64,000 nucleotides of DNA from a bacterium D16-56 (GCA_003611875.1 RAYY01000004.1:62001-126000); one strand, 5' to 3'; shown: positions 16,749-26,213, numbered from the stretch's first letter. Program-made: numbers and translations. Notes: a model not told the origin generated them from the letters alone.

Positions 16749-18497
16749 CTACTGGGAAAATTGACTCCGGTATAGCCCTGCATAGAATCCATTCTTCTCC
16801 AAAAGCCCTTCATGGTTCCCCTGCTCAATAATATGTCCGTCTTTCATCACCAAAATCACATCTGCCTCCCGAATCGTTGACAGCCGGTGTGCCACAATAA
16901 AGCTGGTTCTTCCCACCATCATGGCTGCAAATGCCTTTTGAATCCGGATCTCAGTACGAGTATCAATGGAAGACGTAGCCTCATCTAAAATCAGCATGGG
17001 CGGCAGACACAGCATAACCCGCGCAATACAAAGAAGCTGCTTCTGTCCCTGGGACAGATTCCCGCCGTCCTCAGAGATCAACGTATCATATCCCTGTGGC
17101 ATTCTCTTAATAAAGCTATGGGCATGGGCATCCCTTGCGGCCTGCATAATCTGCTCCAAAGATGCATCCGGCTTTCCGTAGGCAATATTATCCCGAATGG
17201 TTCCGGACTTCAGCCAGGTTTCCTGCAAAACCATGCCATAATTAGCCCGAAGGCTTTTCCTGGTCACACGGCGGATATCTGTTCCTGATACCTGGATCTC
17301 CCCTCCATCCACATCATAAAACCGCATGAGAAGATTAATCAATGTGGTCTTTCCGCAGCCTGTAGGTCCAACAATGGCAATTCTCTGTCCTGACTTTACA
17401 TCCAGGTTCAAATGCTCAATTAACGGCACCTGAGGATTGTATGCAAAAGACACATTCTGAAGCTTTACACTGCCGTCTGCTTCCCCCAACTCCTTTGCTT
17501 CCTTCTCTGATGAAATAGCAGGCTCATCGATCAGCTCAAACACCCGCGCCGCACAGGCCAATGCATTCTGCAGTTCTGTAACCACACCGGAAATCTCATT
17601 AAAGGGCTTCGTATATTGATTGGCATAGCTTAGAAAAATAGAAAGCTGCCCCACACTGAGAAGTCCGCGGATCGCTGCGTATGCTCCTACCACCCCTACA
17701 CTGGCATATACCATGCTATTGACAAACCTGGTAGACGGATTGGTGATGGAGGAAAAGAACATGGCCCGCAGACTGCAGGATCTTAATCTTTCATTAATTT
17801 CTTCAAACCGCATCTGGGCCTCATCTTCATAACCAAAAGCCTGCACCACCTTTTGATTGCCGATCATTTCATCGATTAAAGAGGTCAGCTCCCCCCGGGT
17901 CCTGGACTGAAGCTGAAACATTGCAAAGGTTTTCTTGGCAATATAGCTTGCCACAAACAGAGAAAGAGGCGTTACCAGAACCACTACCACCGTAATCAGC
18001 GGATTCACCACCAGCATAAATCCCAATGTTCCAAGAATGGTCAAAAGTCCTGTGAACAATTGGGTAAAGCCCATTAAAAGCCCCTCGGAAAACTGGTCAA
18101 TGTCCGCAATAATCCGGCTGATAATGTCTCCATACTGATGAGAATCTATATATTTCAGAGGCAAAACCTCCAGATGGCTAAATGCTCTGGTTCTGATATC
18201 CTTAACCACATAATAGGTTATCCGATTGTTGATGTGATTCATCAGCCACTGAGCAAATGCTGTAATAAACACTACTACTGCAATCTGCTTTAATATAACA
18301 ATCAAGCCTGCAAAATCCACGTTTCCGGGACCCAAAATCAAATCCACGCCTTTTCCTACCAAAATAGGCGCGTAAAGTGTAGTGGCTACCGTCACTGCTG
18401 CCAATACAAGTGACAAAAGGACCAGCCATTTATAAGCTCCAATATAATCCAGAATCCGGGTCATGGTGGATCTATGCTGTTTAAATGGATTCTTCAT
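16749..18497 (-). CDS. ABC exporter half-transporter, subunit 2
   Basis: A 582-residue half transporter with six transmembrane helices in residues 20-310 and an ATPase domain from about 340. Motifs are Walker A GPTGCGKTT, a degenerate signature LSQGQ, Walker B LILDEATSSID with the catalytic Glu, and switch His IVAHRLSTI. The degenerate signature pairs with the altered Walker B and H-loop of the neighbouring subunit, as expected for a heterodimer with one consensus and one degenerate ATP site (BmrCD, LmrCD or TM287/288 type). These export drugs, lipids or peptides; the substrate here is unknown. The start at 18497 has AGGAGGTG upstream and lies one base past the partner's stop codon. Confidence 0.88.
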   Translation of the reverse strand: MKNPFKQHRSTMTRILDYIGAYKWLVLLSLVLAAVTVATTLYAPILVGKGVDLILGPGNVDFAGLIVILKQIAVVVFITAFAQWLMNHINNRITYYVVKDIRTRAFSHLEVLPLKYIDSHQYGDIISRIIADIDQFSEGLLMGFTQLFTGLLTILGTLGFMLVVNPLITVVVVLVTPLSLFVASYIAKKTFAMFQLQSRTRGELTSLIDEMIGNQKVVQAFGYEDEAQMRFEEINERLRSCSLRAMFFSSITNPSTRFVNSMVYASVGVVGAYAAIRGLLSVGQLSIFLSYANQYTKPFNEISGVVTELQNALACAARVFELIDEPAISSEKEAKELGEADGSVKLQNVSFAYNPQVPLIEHLNLDVKSGQRIAIVGPTGCGKTTLINLLMRFYDVDGGEIQVSGTDIRRVTRKSLRANYGMVLQETWLKSGTIRDNIAYGKPDASLEQIMQAARDAHAHSFIKRMPQGYDTLISEDGGNLSQGQKQLLCIARVMLCLPPMLILDEATSSIDTRTEIRIQKAFAAMMVGRTSFIVAHRLSTIREADVILVMKDGHIIEQGNHEGLLEKNGFYAGLYRSQFSQ

Positions 18498-18498
18498 C

Positions 18499-20274
18499 TC
18501 ACTGCACCTCCTCTTTGGACAACTGGGACAGGCAGATTTCCCGGTAAACCTCACAATGCTCTAAAAGCTCCTGATGAGTTCCCCGTCCCACCATGTGTCC
18601 GTCATCCAGCACCAGGATTTGGTCAGCATTCCGAATGGTAGCAGCTCTCTGGGATACAAGAAACACGGTCATCCCCTTGGTTCCCTCTCGGATCGCCCTG
18701 CGTAGATTGGCATCCGTAGCAAAATCCAAGGCAGAGGCACTGTCATCCATAATCAGTATCTTCGGCTGCTTTACTAATGCCCGGGCAATGGTCAGTCTTT
18801 GACGCTGACCGCCGGAAAGATTTTTCCCTCCCTGCTCAATAAAAAGCTCCAGCCCTTCTCCCTTGCCGTCTACAAACTCCCTGGCCTGTGCCATATCCAA
18901 AGCCCGGTATATCTCCTCATCAGCAGCATCTTTTTTCCCCCACTGCATATTTTCCCGCAGGGTTCCTTGAAAAAGCACTGCCCTCTGAGGCACCACCCCC
19001 ACCGTATGACGCAGCTCCTGCAGAGAATACTCCTTCACATTTTTTCCGTCAATGAGAACTTCCCCCTGCCGTACATCATAAAACCGGGGAATCAGGTTCA
19101 CCAAAGACGACTTTCCTGATCCGGTACCGCCAATAATCCCGATCGTCTGCCCCTTTTCTGCAGTAAAATCAATCTGGGAAAGAGAATCCTCCTTAGCCCC
19201 TGCATAGGCAAAGTCCACCTGTCGGAAGCATACCTGATTATCCTGCAAAGAAGAATTTTTCTGAAGCTGCAGTGCATCTGCGCCTTTTTCTCTGGCTTTG
19301 GCTGTGCCTGCCTCATCCGGACCGATAATACTGCTTTTCACCTCAAACACAGTACTGATCCGGTTGGCACAGGCCAGCGCCTTGGAAATGGACACAATCA
19401 GGTTGGCAAGCTTTATCAGCTCCACCAAAATCTGAGACATATAGTTGACCAAAGCCACCGTCTCGCCCTGGGTAATGATTCCTGCATCCACCTGCTTTCC
19501 GGAAATCCATACCACTGCCACAATAGCCAGGTTAATAATCACATAGGTAATGGGGTTCATCAGAGCAGAGATCTTTCCCACAAAAATCTGAAACCGCACC
19601 AGCAGCCCATTAGACTCCTCAAATCGGCAGATCTCATCCTCCTGCCGGTTAAAAGCCCGGATCACCCTGGCGCCTGTCAGATTCTCCCTGGTAGACAGAG
19701 TAACCTGATCCAACTGTCTTTGCACCTTCTTATACAAAGGCATGCTGATTCCCATAATCCCAAACACCACCACACTGAGGGCAGGGATGGCCACCACAAA
19801 CACCATGGCAGCCTTCACATTTACTGTGAAAGCCATAATCATGGCGCCAAACACAATAAACGGAGACCTTAAAAGAAGCCGCAAAGCCAGATTCATCCCA
19901 GACTGAATCTGATTCACGTCACTGGTCATTCGGGTGATCAATGTGGCTGTCCCGATTTTGTCCTGTTCCGTGTAGGACAAATGACCAATATGTGCAAACA
20001 GATCATTCCGCAGAGCCGTGCTAAAGCCTACCGACGCTTTTGCTGCAAAATACTGCGCCGTCAGGGCACAAACTAGCCCTATGATTCCAAGCAGCACCAA
20101 CAATCCTCCCATTTTCCAAACATAGGAAGCATCCCGATTCTTGATTCCCACATCAATGATCTGCGCCATCACCAAAGGCACAAACAGCTCAAAACTGGCT
20201 TCCAGCATCTTGAATAATGGCCCGAGAATGCTCTCCAGCTTATAATCCTTCAGGTACCTTATCAGTTTTCTCAT
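18499..20274 (-). CDS. ABC exporter half-transporter, subunit 1 (degenerate ATP site)
   Basis: A 591-residue half transporter: six transmembrane helices, then an ATPase domain with Walker A GGTGSGKSS, intact signature LSGGQRQR, Walker B ILIMDDSASALD in which the catalytic Glu is Asp, and a Q in place of the switch His (FLVSQRAATIRNAD). These changes mark the degenerate half of a heterodimeric exporter; the partner is encoded immediately downstream. Residues of about 330-360 form a polar linker absent from shorter homologs. The start at 20274 follows GGAGGAAGTT. It is divergent from the YihY gene, with about 145 bases between the two starts. Confidence 0.88.
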   Translation of the reverse strand: MRKLIRYLKDYKLESILGPLFKMLEASFELFVPLVMAQIIDVGIKNRDASYVWKMGGLLVLLGIIGLVCALTAQYFAAKASVGFSTALRNDLFAHIGHLSYTEQDKIGTATLITRMTSDVNQIQSGMNLALRLLLRSPFIVFGAMIMAFTVNVKAAMVFVVAIPALSVVVFGIMGISMPLYKKVQRQLDQVTLSTRENLTGARVIRAFNRQEDEICRFEESNGLLVRFQIFVGKISALMNPITYVIINLAIVAVVWISGKQVDAGIITQGETVALVNYMSQILVELIKLANLIVSISKALACANRISTVFEVKSSIIGPDEAGTAKAREKGADALQLQKNSSLQDNQVCFRQVDFAYAGAKEDSLSQIDFTAEKGQTIGIIGGTGSGKSSLVNLIPRFYDVRQGEVLIDGKNVKEYSLQELRHTVGVVPQRAVLFQGTLRENMQWGKKDAADEEIYRALDMAQAREFVDGKGEGLELFIEQGGKNLSGGQRQRLTIARALVKQPKILIMDDSASALDFATDANLRRAIREGTKGMTVFLVSQRAATIRNADQILVLDDGHMVGRGTHQELLEHCEVYREICLSQLSKEEVQ

Positions 20275-20420
20275 AACTTCCTCCAGGCTTCTAAATATCA
20301 TAAGTGTTCACAGTATATCACAATCATAATCTCTGTGACAAGGGATTTTCCAATTCCCTCCTTGCCAATTTTCCATCTCCATGTTACGATATACGAAAAT
20401 CCCCAAAAGTGAGGAAAATT

Positions 20421-21239
20421 ATGATCCGCTTCACATTAAACTGCATCCGAATCTACCAAAAATACGTGAAAGACGAAATCACCGTGTATGCTGCCCAGGC
20501 TTCTTTTTTCCTGGTGCTGGCCTTTTTCCCTTTTATCATGCTGCTCTTAACCCTGATCCAGTTCATCCCTTCTGTCAACAAATCCGACCTGCAGATGATT
20601 CTGGTTCAGATCATGCCGGATATGCTGGATGCCTTGATTCTTGGTATTGTGGACGACCTGTACTTAAAATCCCCTGGCACCATGCTCTCCCTGACTGCCC
20701 TGCTGGCCCTCTGGTCCGCTGCCCGCGGCATGATGGGCATCGAACGGGGATTAAACCGAATCTATGGCAGCACCAGAAAACGCGGCTATTTGTTAAGACG
20801 TTTCATCTGCACTGGCTATACCTTTCTGTTCATGATAGTCTGTGCGGTTTCCCTGGTCCTTTTAGTATTCGGCAGCTCCATCCAGGCTCTTTTTATACGG
20901 ATTTTTCCATTTCTGGAAACCATAACCCGCCATGTAATCAGCTTTCGAAGCCTGCTGGCAATTACACTTTTTTTGTTTGCCTTTGTGCTGCTCTACACCA
21001 TTGTACCCTCCTCAAAACAAGACCCCTGGCAGCAACTGCCCGGGGCGCTGTTTGCAGCAGTTTGCTGGCTGCTGTTTTCCTTTGGCTTTTCTTTGTACTT
21101 TTCCAATTTCAGCAATTATTCCTACATGTATGGAAGCCTTGCCGCCGTGGTGCTTTTGATGCTGTGGCTGTACTTCTGCATCTGTATCCTTTTTATCGGA
21201 GCCGAGATCAATACCCTTTTAGGCAACCCCCCTTCCTAG
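20421..21239 (+). CDS. YihY/UPF0761 family membrane protein
   Basis: A 272-residue integral membrane protein of the YihY (formerly BrkB or RNase BN) family, with six predicted helices. Family features are TVYAAQASFFLVLAFFPFIMLL near the N-terminus, SLTALLALWSAARGMMGIERGLNRIYG, and YMYGSLAAVVLLMLWLYFC near the end. Its biochemical role is not established; it is not a ribonuclease. The start is placed at 20421, after GAGGAAAATT, rather than at an upstream in-frame ATG at 20304, because the intervening residues do not resemble the family and overlap the divergent promoter region. It is the only plus-strand gene in this stretch. Confidence 0.85.
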   Translation: MIRFTLNCIRIYQKYVKDEITVYAAQASFFLVLAFFPFIMLLLTLIQFIPSVNKSDLQMILVQIMPDMLDALILGIVDDLYLKSPGTMLSLTALLALWSAARGMMGIERGLNRIYGSTRKRGYLLRRFICTGYTFLFMIVCAVSLVLLVFGSSIQALFIRIFPFLETITRHVISFRSLLAITLFLFAFVLLYTIVPSSKQDPWQQLPGALFAAVCWLLFSFGFSLYFSNFSNYSYMYGSLAAVVLLMLWLYFCICILFIGAEINTLLGNPPS

Positions 21240-21241
21240 TA

Positions 21242-21292
21242 CTCCATCCGGCCAGTAACTGCACTGGCAGTGCAATTTCTGGCCGGATGGAG
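21242..21292. terminator. Hairpin between convergent genes
   Basis: A perfect 14-bp inverted repeat, CTCCATCCGGCCAG (21242-21255) and its complement at 21279-21292, lies between the YihY and Nudix stop codons. Within the loop TGCACT/AGTGCA pair again. No T-run follows on either strand, so it would be a factor-assisted or weak terminator. Confidence 0.55.
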
Positions 21293-21294
21293 CA

Positions 21295-21780
21295 CTAGAA
21301 GCTCTCTATTCTCATAGGCACTCCGTCCAATGCCGCTGACACCAGACTGCCGGCCCCGTCATAAACCAGCTTCAAGGAAAAAAAGTCCTCTCTTTCCTCC
21401 AGCAGACGAAAAAAGATCCGATCCCCCTCCCAAAGATTCAGCCCGGAAATATCCTTCTTGTCCACCCATTGAAGCTCCCCCTCATCACAGGCTGTCTCTT
21501 GTCCCGTAAATCCGTCTGCCGTAAACAAGGACATGTATTCTGTAATGCCATCTCCGGACACAAAGGTCACAAGCCCGCGAAAACGATAGGAGGTCAGGGT
21601 ATACCCGGTCTCCTCCCGCACTTCCCGAACAAGGCACTCCTCCGGACTTTCCTCTTTCTCAAAATGCCCCCCTACCCCAATCCACTTATCCTTATTTACG
21701 TCCTTTTCCTTCCTGGTCCGATGAAGCATCAGATATTTGCCGTTCTGCTCCAGATAACACAATGTACTTAAGGATGCCAT
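21295..21780 (-). CDS. Nudix hydrolase (MutT-like)
   Basis: A 161-residue Nudix protein. The Nudix box runs from GGHFEKEESPEECLVREVRE to EETG at about residues 37-60 and has all the metal-binding Glu residues. The N-terminus, LCYLEQNGKYLMLHRTRKEKD, resembles the 8-oxo-dGTPase (MutT/YtkD-like) group, which cleans oxidised nucleotides. The substrate cannot be fixed from sequence. It follows the PIN-like gene with a 7-base gap, so the two are probably one transcript. Confidence 0.88.
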   Translation of the reverse strand: MASLSTLCYLEQNGKYLMLHRTRKEKDVNKDKWIGVGGHFEKEESPEECLVREVREETGYTLTSYRFRGLVTFVSGDGITEYMSLFTADGFTGQETACDEGELQWVDKKDISGLNLWEGDRIFFRLLEEREDFFSLKLVYDGAGSLVSAALDGVPMRIESF

Positions 21781-21787
21781 TCTTTTC

Positions 21788-22351
21788 CTACTTTCCCTTT
21801 TTCTCCTTTAAAAGAGGCTTGATCTTTTTGTACAGCTCTCCTGCCTTCTTGCTGCCAAACTGCTTAACCAATAAATTGTTGATCACCTGCTTGCTCTTTC
21901 CGGTACTGATGCAGCGCATCACCAGCTGCAGGTCGTCCTGCCCCACCATCTGCCGCAGATTTTCCTCCAGCTGGCTCCGTTCCTTGACATTCTTCTCCGT
22001 TTCTGCAGCAATAGAATCGATCAGCTTAATATTTTTTCCCTTCCAAAAATCCAAAAGTACCTCATAGCCCAGATCCCTGCTGACAATGCAGAACCTTCCG
22101 CTTTCCTCCCTTGCCATCAGATATCCCAGATAAGCTGCCAACTGAAAATCCAAGGCATTTTTCTTTCCTATAGTAATCTTGCGGAACTCAATCGCAGCAT
22201 AACATTCCTGCAGCCTTTGATGCAGATCAAAGCTCATCTTGTCCGCATTTTCACTATAAAATATGATTACCTGATCGCCGCTTCCAAGATCAGAAAGCCC
22301 TTCCAGCCCATTTTCCCCTGTATTCTCATAATCGATTAAATAATATGTCAT
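21788..22351 (-). CDS. PIN/NYN-like domain protein
   Basis: A 187-residue protein starting MTYYLIDYENTGENGLEGL. The Asp in LIDYEN, a following acidic patch, NALDFQLAAYLGYL near residue 75 and the Asp in IVSRDLGYEVLL near 100 fit the acidic active site of a PIN or NYN ribonuclease fold. The C-terminal 70 residues are basic and helical and may bind RNA. It is an intact gene in an operon-like row with the Nudix gene and not paired with an antitoxin, so a housekeeping RNA role is more likely than a toxin. No specific target can be named. Confidence 0.65.
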   Translation of the reverse strand: MTYYLIDYENTGENGLEGLSDLGSGDQVIIFYSENADKMSFDLHQRLQECYAAIEFRKITIGKKNALDFQLAAYLGYLMAREESGRFCIVSRDLGYEVLLDFWKGKNIKLIDSIAAETEKNVKERSQLEENLRQMVGQDDLQLVMRCISTGKSKQVINNLLVKQFGSKKAGELYKKIKPLLKEKKGK

Positions 22352-22387
22352 ATTTCCATCCCAGCCCTTTCCCTATTCTTGCCATAA

Positions 22388-23551
22388 TCAGCCGGCCAGG
22401 GCATCGGCCAGGGTCTTCATGGCTGTCAGGTTTTCCTCTTTTAACGCCGACTTAATCGTTACCACCGGCTCCACAATCTTCATCTCCTTCATTCCCTCCA
22501 AAATACCTTTCATGACCTTGCCTGCCATAGGTGCCCAGGTTCCGTTCTCCAGGATTCCGACAGTACGCTTTTGGTAGTTCTTAGACCGGAGATGATGAAG
22601 AAATTCTTCCATACTGGGAAACACCCCGCCGTCGTAGGTAGCCGCCGCCAGCACGATCCGGTCATAGTAAAATGCCTTGCGCACTGCCACAGACATATCC
22701 TCCCGGGATAAATCAATCAGCTCCACATGCTGTTCCCCCTGTTCCTTCAAAATTTCCGTCATTTTTTCGGCTGCCCTTGCCGTATTGCCGTGAATAGAGG
22801 CATAAGCCACCAGCACTCCCTTCTGCTCTGCACCATAAGTACTCCAGATCCGGTATTTGTCCAGGTAATATCCCAGATTCTCCTTAAGAACCGGTCCATG
22901 TAAGGGACAAATTATCCCAATATCCAAGCCAGCCGCCTTCTTAAGCAGCCCCTGAACCTGAACCCCATACTTTCCGACAATATTCAAATAATAGCGGGCC
23001 GCCTCCTCTGCCCACTCTCCCCTATCGTCTGCCGGGCCAAATGTTCCGAACCCGTCTGCGGAGAACAAGATCTTGTCCGTCTGATCATATGTCACCATTA
23101 CCTCCGGCCAGTGAACCATAGGAGCCATAAAAAATTGCAGCACATGCTGCCCTAAGCTTAGAGTATCCCCCTCTCCTACTACAACCTTTCTTCCCTCCAG
23201 ATCCAAATCGAAAAACTGTCCAATCATTCCAAAGGTTTTGGCATTGCCCACGATCTTGGTTTGGGGATACTTTTTCACAAAACGCCCAATATTGGCAGCA
23301 TGGTCTGGCTCCATATGGGAAACCACCAGATAATCCACACTTCTCCCATCCAAAACAGCATCCAAATTTTCAAGCCACTGCTCTGTGGCTCGAGAATCCA
23401 CGGTATCCATCACCGCCACCTTTTCATCCTTTATCACATAAGAATTGTAGGTCACTCCCTTTGGCACCGGATACTGACTTTCAAACAAATCCAATGTCCC
23501 GTCAAAAACACCTGCGTAAAAAACAGACTCTGTAATCAAAATGTCACTCAT
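22388..23551 (-). CDS. Flavodiiron protein (FprA, A-type flavoprotein)
   Basis: A 387-residue two-domain enzyme. The N-terminal metallo-beta-lactamase-like domain has the diiron ligands HMEPDHAANIG, MVHWPEVMVTY and the later PLHGPVL histidine. The C-terminal domain is a flavodoxin, with the FMN loop YASIHGNTARAAEKM near residue 255. Flavodiiron proteins reduce O2 or NO to water or N2O and protect anaerobes from them. The gene has AGGAGGAG upstream and follows the response regulator by 84 bases. The class A domain set (no rubredoxin) matches clostridial FprA. Confidence 0.93.
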   Translation of the reverse strand: MSDILITESVFYAGVFDGTLDLFESQYPVPKGVTYNSYVIKDEKVAVMDTVDSRATEQWLENLDAVLDGRSVDYLVVSHMEPDHAANIGRFVKKYPQTKIVGNAKTFGMIGQFFDLDLEGRKVVVGEGDTLSLGQHVLQFFMAPMVHWPEVMVTYDQTDKILFSADGFGTFGPADDRGEWAEEAARYYLNIVGKYGVQVQGLLKKAAGLDIGIICPLHGPVLKENLGYYLDKYRIWSTYGAEQKGVLVAYASIHGNTARAAEKMTEILKEQGEQHVELIDLSREDMSVAVRKAFYYDRIVLAAATYDGGVFPSMEEFLHHLRSKNYQKRTVGILENGTWAPMAGKVMKGILEGMKEMKIVEPVVTIKSALKEENLTAMKTLADALAG

Positions 23552-23635
23552 TTTTCTCCTCCTGTCTCAAATTGGATACTATTATAAATCATTCCATTTT
23601 CTGCCCATTTTAACACAGGATGGTATAATTTTCTA

Positions 23636-24031
23636 TTAGCAATCCTGACCAATTCCCATGCCGCTTATCAGCTCTTTCCTATATTTTTCTACCATCCGCA
23701 CCACATCCATCCGTGTATACGGCTTTTCAATAAACCCAAAAGCCTGAATCTTCCATGCCTCCAGAGAAAATCCGGGAATACTGGACATGAGCACAATAGC
23801 CGGAGGATTGGGAAGACGCTGCAGAGCTGAACCCAGACTGATTCCACTGATATCCGGCATTACAATATCCGTAAATACCATATCCGCCGAATTCTCCTTT
23901 ACAAAATCCACAACTGCTACCGCCTCCTCAAAGCATCCCAGAAGCTCAACCTGTTCCATATTCCGAAAAATCCCTTTCATCTTTTCCAACAGCTCCGGCG
24001 CATTGTCTACCGCCACAACCTTGATCTTCAT
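23636..24031 (-). CDS. Stand-alone response regulator receiver domain
   Basis: A 131-residue single receiver domain with no output domain. The phosphoacceptor Asp lies in MVFTDIVMPDISG, the acidic pair near the N-terminus in VVAVDNAPELLEK, and the conserved Lys in FGFIEKPYTRMD. CheY-like stand-alone receivers work by protein-protein contact or in phosphorelays. The start at 24031 (GGTGGAG six bases upstream) is preferred over an upstream GTG at 24043. It has its own promoter. No histidine kinase is adjacent, and no chemotaxis gene is in the window. Confidence 0.85.
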   Translation of the reverse strand: MKIKVVAVDNAPELLEKMKGIFRNMEQVELLGCFEEAVAVVDFVKENSADMVFTDIVMPDISGISLGSALQRLPNPPAIVLMSSIPGFSLEAWKIQAFGFIEKPYTRMDVVRMVEKYRKELISGMGIGQDC

Positions 24032-24066
24032 TGCTGGCTCCACCTTGTCTTTCTGTTATTTTTCAC

Positions 24067-24095
24067 ATTTTACCACACCATTCTGATCTTAACAA
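24067..24095 (-). promoter_or_regulatory. Promoter of the response regulator
   Basis: On the minus strand TTGTTA (24090-24095), 17 bases, then TAAAAT (24067-24072), 35 bases before the start codon. Confidence 0.6.
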
Positions 24096-24222
24096 GAACA
24101 AAACCAGAATTAAAATCCCGGCAGAGCACATGGAGGTATACTGCAGAAGTCTCAGGATTCTCTGCGGCACAAAGTCCCCGCTCCGAAGATTCCTGTATGA
24201 AGCGGTGCATTTTGGGCAGATA

Positions 24223-25443
24223 TCATCCTATCACCGCCATCATCTCCCTCACCCCAAACAATCGGTTCTTCCCAAACTGTTCTTCCAAAAACTCCAGATT
24301 TTTATCAGAATTTTCCACCTGCCGGGAATATTCATGGGCAGCCTCCACCAACTCCTCCCTGCCAAATCTGCCCCTTCTCCCATATAAGAACAGGCACCAC
24401 TCCCGAATCACCGCTAAGCTAAATACCATCAGCTTTCCTTTCCCATACACATTCTTGTCGTACATTGCCCCCAGCACGTAAGTATTTATAAAATAAATTG
24501 CCAGATTTTCCCATTCCTGCTCCAGTCCCCTGGCTTTTTCCTCAAACTTTTGTCTCAGTTCTTCATATTCCCTCTCATCCAGATCATGATACAGCTCACG
24601 GCACATCTGTCCTGGCTTCTTTTCCCATTCTTCCAGCACCGGCTCCATCCCTTCCATCAACCGGAGCCATGCCCTGATTCGGATCATCCGTTCATCCGGC
24701 TTTCCCTGAAAATCCAGAAACTGCTTTGCAAATCTTTCTGCTGCTCCCTTTTTAAGATATCTTCCAGAAAGCCTTTCCGCCCACCAGATTATCCCTTTTC
24801 TTTTACAAATGCTGCATTCTTCACACAATATCCCACATCCGTCTTTACAATCACCCTTGTACTCCTCCTCCCAATGCCTCTGAAAATCGTGAGTCAGTGC
24901 CAACACCATGGCCATTCTCTGCCCCCATCCCACAGACCGGTCCTTCAGCAGACAAACCATGGCGCTTCGGATCTCCTCCAAAGCCTCCAAACACTCTTGT
25001 TGATCCTTCCTGCTGTCCTTTTTCTCTTTTCCCTGCTGCCATATCCTCCAGGATCCCTGCTCCCGGTCTCCCAGAATCACCCGGGCCGCTTCCGGACAAG
25101 ACAGGCAGAGCATTGCTTCCCTTCTCACCCCATAATCCTCTACATGTCTGGGATACTCCCGGCATTCCCGGCACATTCCCTTTCTTCCCATCTCTTTATA
25201 AATATCGCAAAACCCCTCCTGATTCAAAAATGCACATGCTCTCCCCTTCAGCCGAAAACACTGATTTTTATGATCAATCCCCAAAAACAACCGACGTCCA
25301 AAAGCGCCTTTTTTTCTTCTGTAAGCTTTATAGCTGTCCTTGTCAATTCCGATCCTCCACCCCTTGCAGCATGTGTCCTCACACTCTGCTCCCATACATA
25401 CAAACTTATCCAGGCATTTCTGAATCCCGTATTCCATCCTCAT
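24223..25443 (-). CDS. FliB-family (flagellin lysine N-methylase-like) protein
   Basis: A 406-residue protein of the FliB/YkgJ-type cysteine-cluster family. The N-terminus has the family signature AECEDTCCKGWRIGIDKDSY, followed by a cysteine-rich stretch (CAFLNQEGFCDIYKEMG, then CRECREYPR and CLSCPEAARVI) likely to bind a metal or Fe-S cluster. A second cluster, CGILCEECSICKRKG, lies mid-protein. FliB in Salmonella methylates flagellin lysines, but many homologs occur without flagella and have no proven role. The ATG overlaps the nth stop by four bases (ATGA), so it is translationally coupled to the endonuclease III gene. The only flagellar trace in the window is the flagellin fossil at 5314-5438. 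Confidence 0.8.
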   Translation of the reverse strand: MRMEYGIQKCLDKFVCMGAECEDTCCKGWRIGIDKDSYKAYRRKKGAFGRRLFLGIDHKNQCFRLKGRACAFLNQEGFCDIYKEMGRKGMCRECREYPRHVEDYGVRREAMLCLSCPEAARVILGDREQGSWRIWQQGKEKKDSRKDQQECLEALEEIRSAMVCLLKDRSVGWGQRMAMVLALTHDFQRHWEEEYKGDCKDGCGILCEECSICKRKGIIWWAERLSGRYLKKGAAERFAKQFLDFQGKPDERMIRIRAWLRLMEGMEPVLEEWEKKPGQMCRELYHDLDEREYEELRQKFEEKARGLEQEWENLAIYFINTYVLGAMYDKNVYGKGKLMVFSLAVIREWCLFLYGRRGRFGREELVEAAHEYSRQVENSDKNLEFLEEQFGKNRLFGVREMMAVIG

Positions 25444-26123
25444 CCACCCTTCTTGTCATAAAGTAATGCCCCTCCCGCATCGTTTGGGCTCACCCCTGCT
25501 TTTTTACAAATATCGCCCAGACAGCACCTGTCGCAATATGGCTTGGTCCTGGCTGTGCAGATCTCCCTTCCATGATACACCAGCCGATGGCAAAAATCAC
25601 TTCCCTCCTCAGGCGGAATCAGCTTCCACAAAGCCATCTCCACCTTTTTCGGTTCCTTTATTCCGTCTACCAGCCCCATCCGGTTCACCAGACGGATACA
25701 ATGGGTATCTGTCACAATAGCCGGCTTGCCAAACACATCCCCCATAATCAGGTTCGCGCTCTTTCTTCCCACCCCCGGCAGCTTTAAAATCTTGTCAAAG
25801 TCCTCCGGAATCTTTCCTCCATACTCATCCCGCAGCATCTTCATACAGGCGCTGATATCCCGCGCCTTACTCCTTCCCAGGCCGCAGGGCCTGACGATCT
25901 CCTCAATATCCTCCGCCGAAGCCTCTGCCAGCGCCTCCACACTAGGATATTTTTCATACAGCCCCTCCACCACCACATTCACCCTGGCATCCGTACACTG
26001 CGCCGCCAGGCGCACACTGACCAAAAGCTTCCACGCCTGATCATAATCTAAAGTACACCCTGCCTCCGGATACTCCTTTTTTAACCTTTCAATAATCTCC
26101 AATGCCAATTTCTTCTTTGTCAT
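25440..26123 (-). CDS. nth: Endonuclease III (DNA glycosylase/AP lyase)
   Basis: A 227-residue endonuclease III that removes oxidised pyrimidines and cuts at abasic sites. The helix-hairpin-helix is LPGVGRKSANLIMG near residues 114-127, with the catalytic Lys in it and the catalytic Asp in VTDTHCIRL. The C-terminal [4Fe-4S] loop is C-x7-C-x2-C-x5-C (CTARTKPYCDRCCLGDIC), one residue longer in the first spacer than the x6 of E. coli. It is coupled to the FliB-family gene downstream and lies 90 bases from the YtvI-type gene further on in the opposite sense of the map. Confidence 0.93.
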   Translation of the reverse strand: MTKKKLALEIIERLKKEYPEAGCTLDYDQAWKLLVSVRLAAQCTDARVNVVVEGLYEKYPSVEALAEASAEDIEEIVRPCGLGRSKARDISACMKMLRDEYGGKIPEDFDKILKLPGVGRKSANLIMGDVFGKPAIVTDTHCIRLVNRMGLVDGIKEPKKVEMALWKLIPPEEGSDFCHRLVYHGREICTARTKPYCDRCCLGDICKKAGVSPNDAGGALLYDKKGG

Positions 26124-26213
26124 CCGCTGTACTCCTTATCCTCTCACACAACACACCTGTCTGTCTCCTTGAACAACAATCTTCTGTGCCATTCATTCAG
26201 CAAACATCCGCCT

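Noticed and set aside
21788..22351. The PIN-like protein as a toxin of a toxin-antitoxin pair
   Set aside because: No small antitoxin gene overlaps or precedes it; the neighbours are housekeeping genes.
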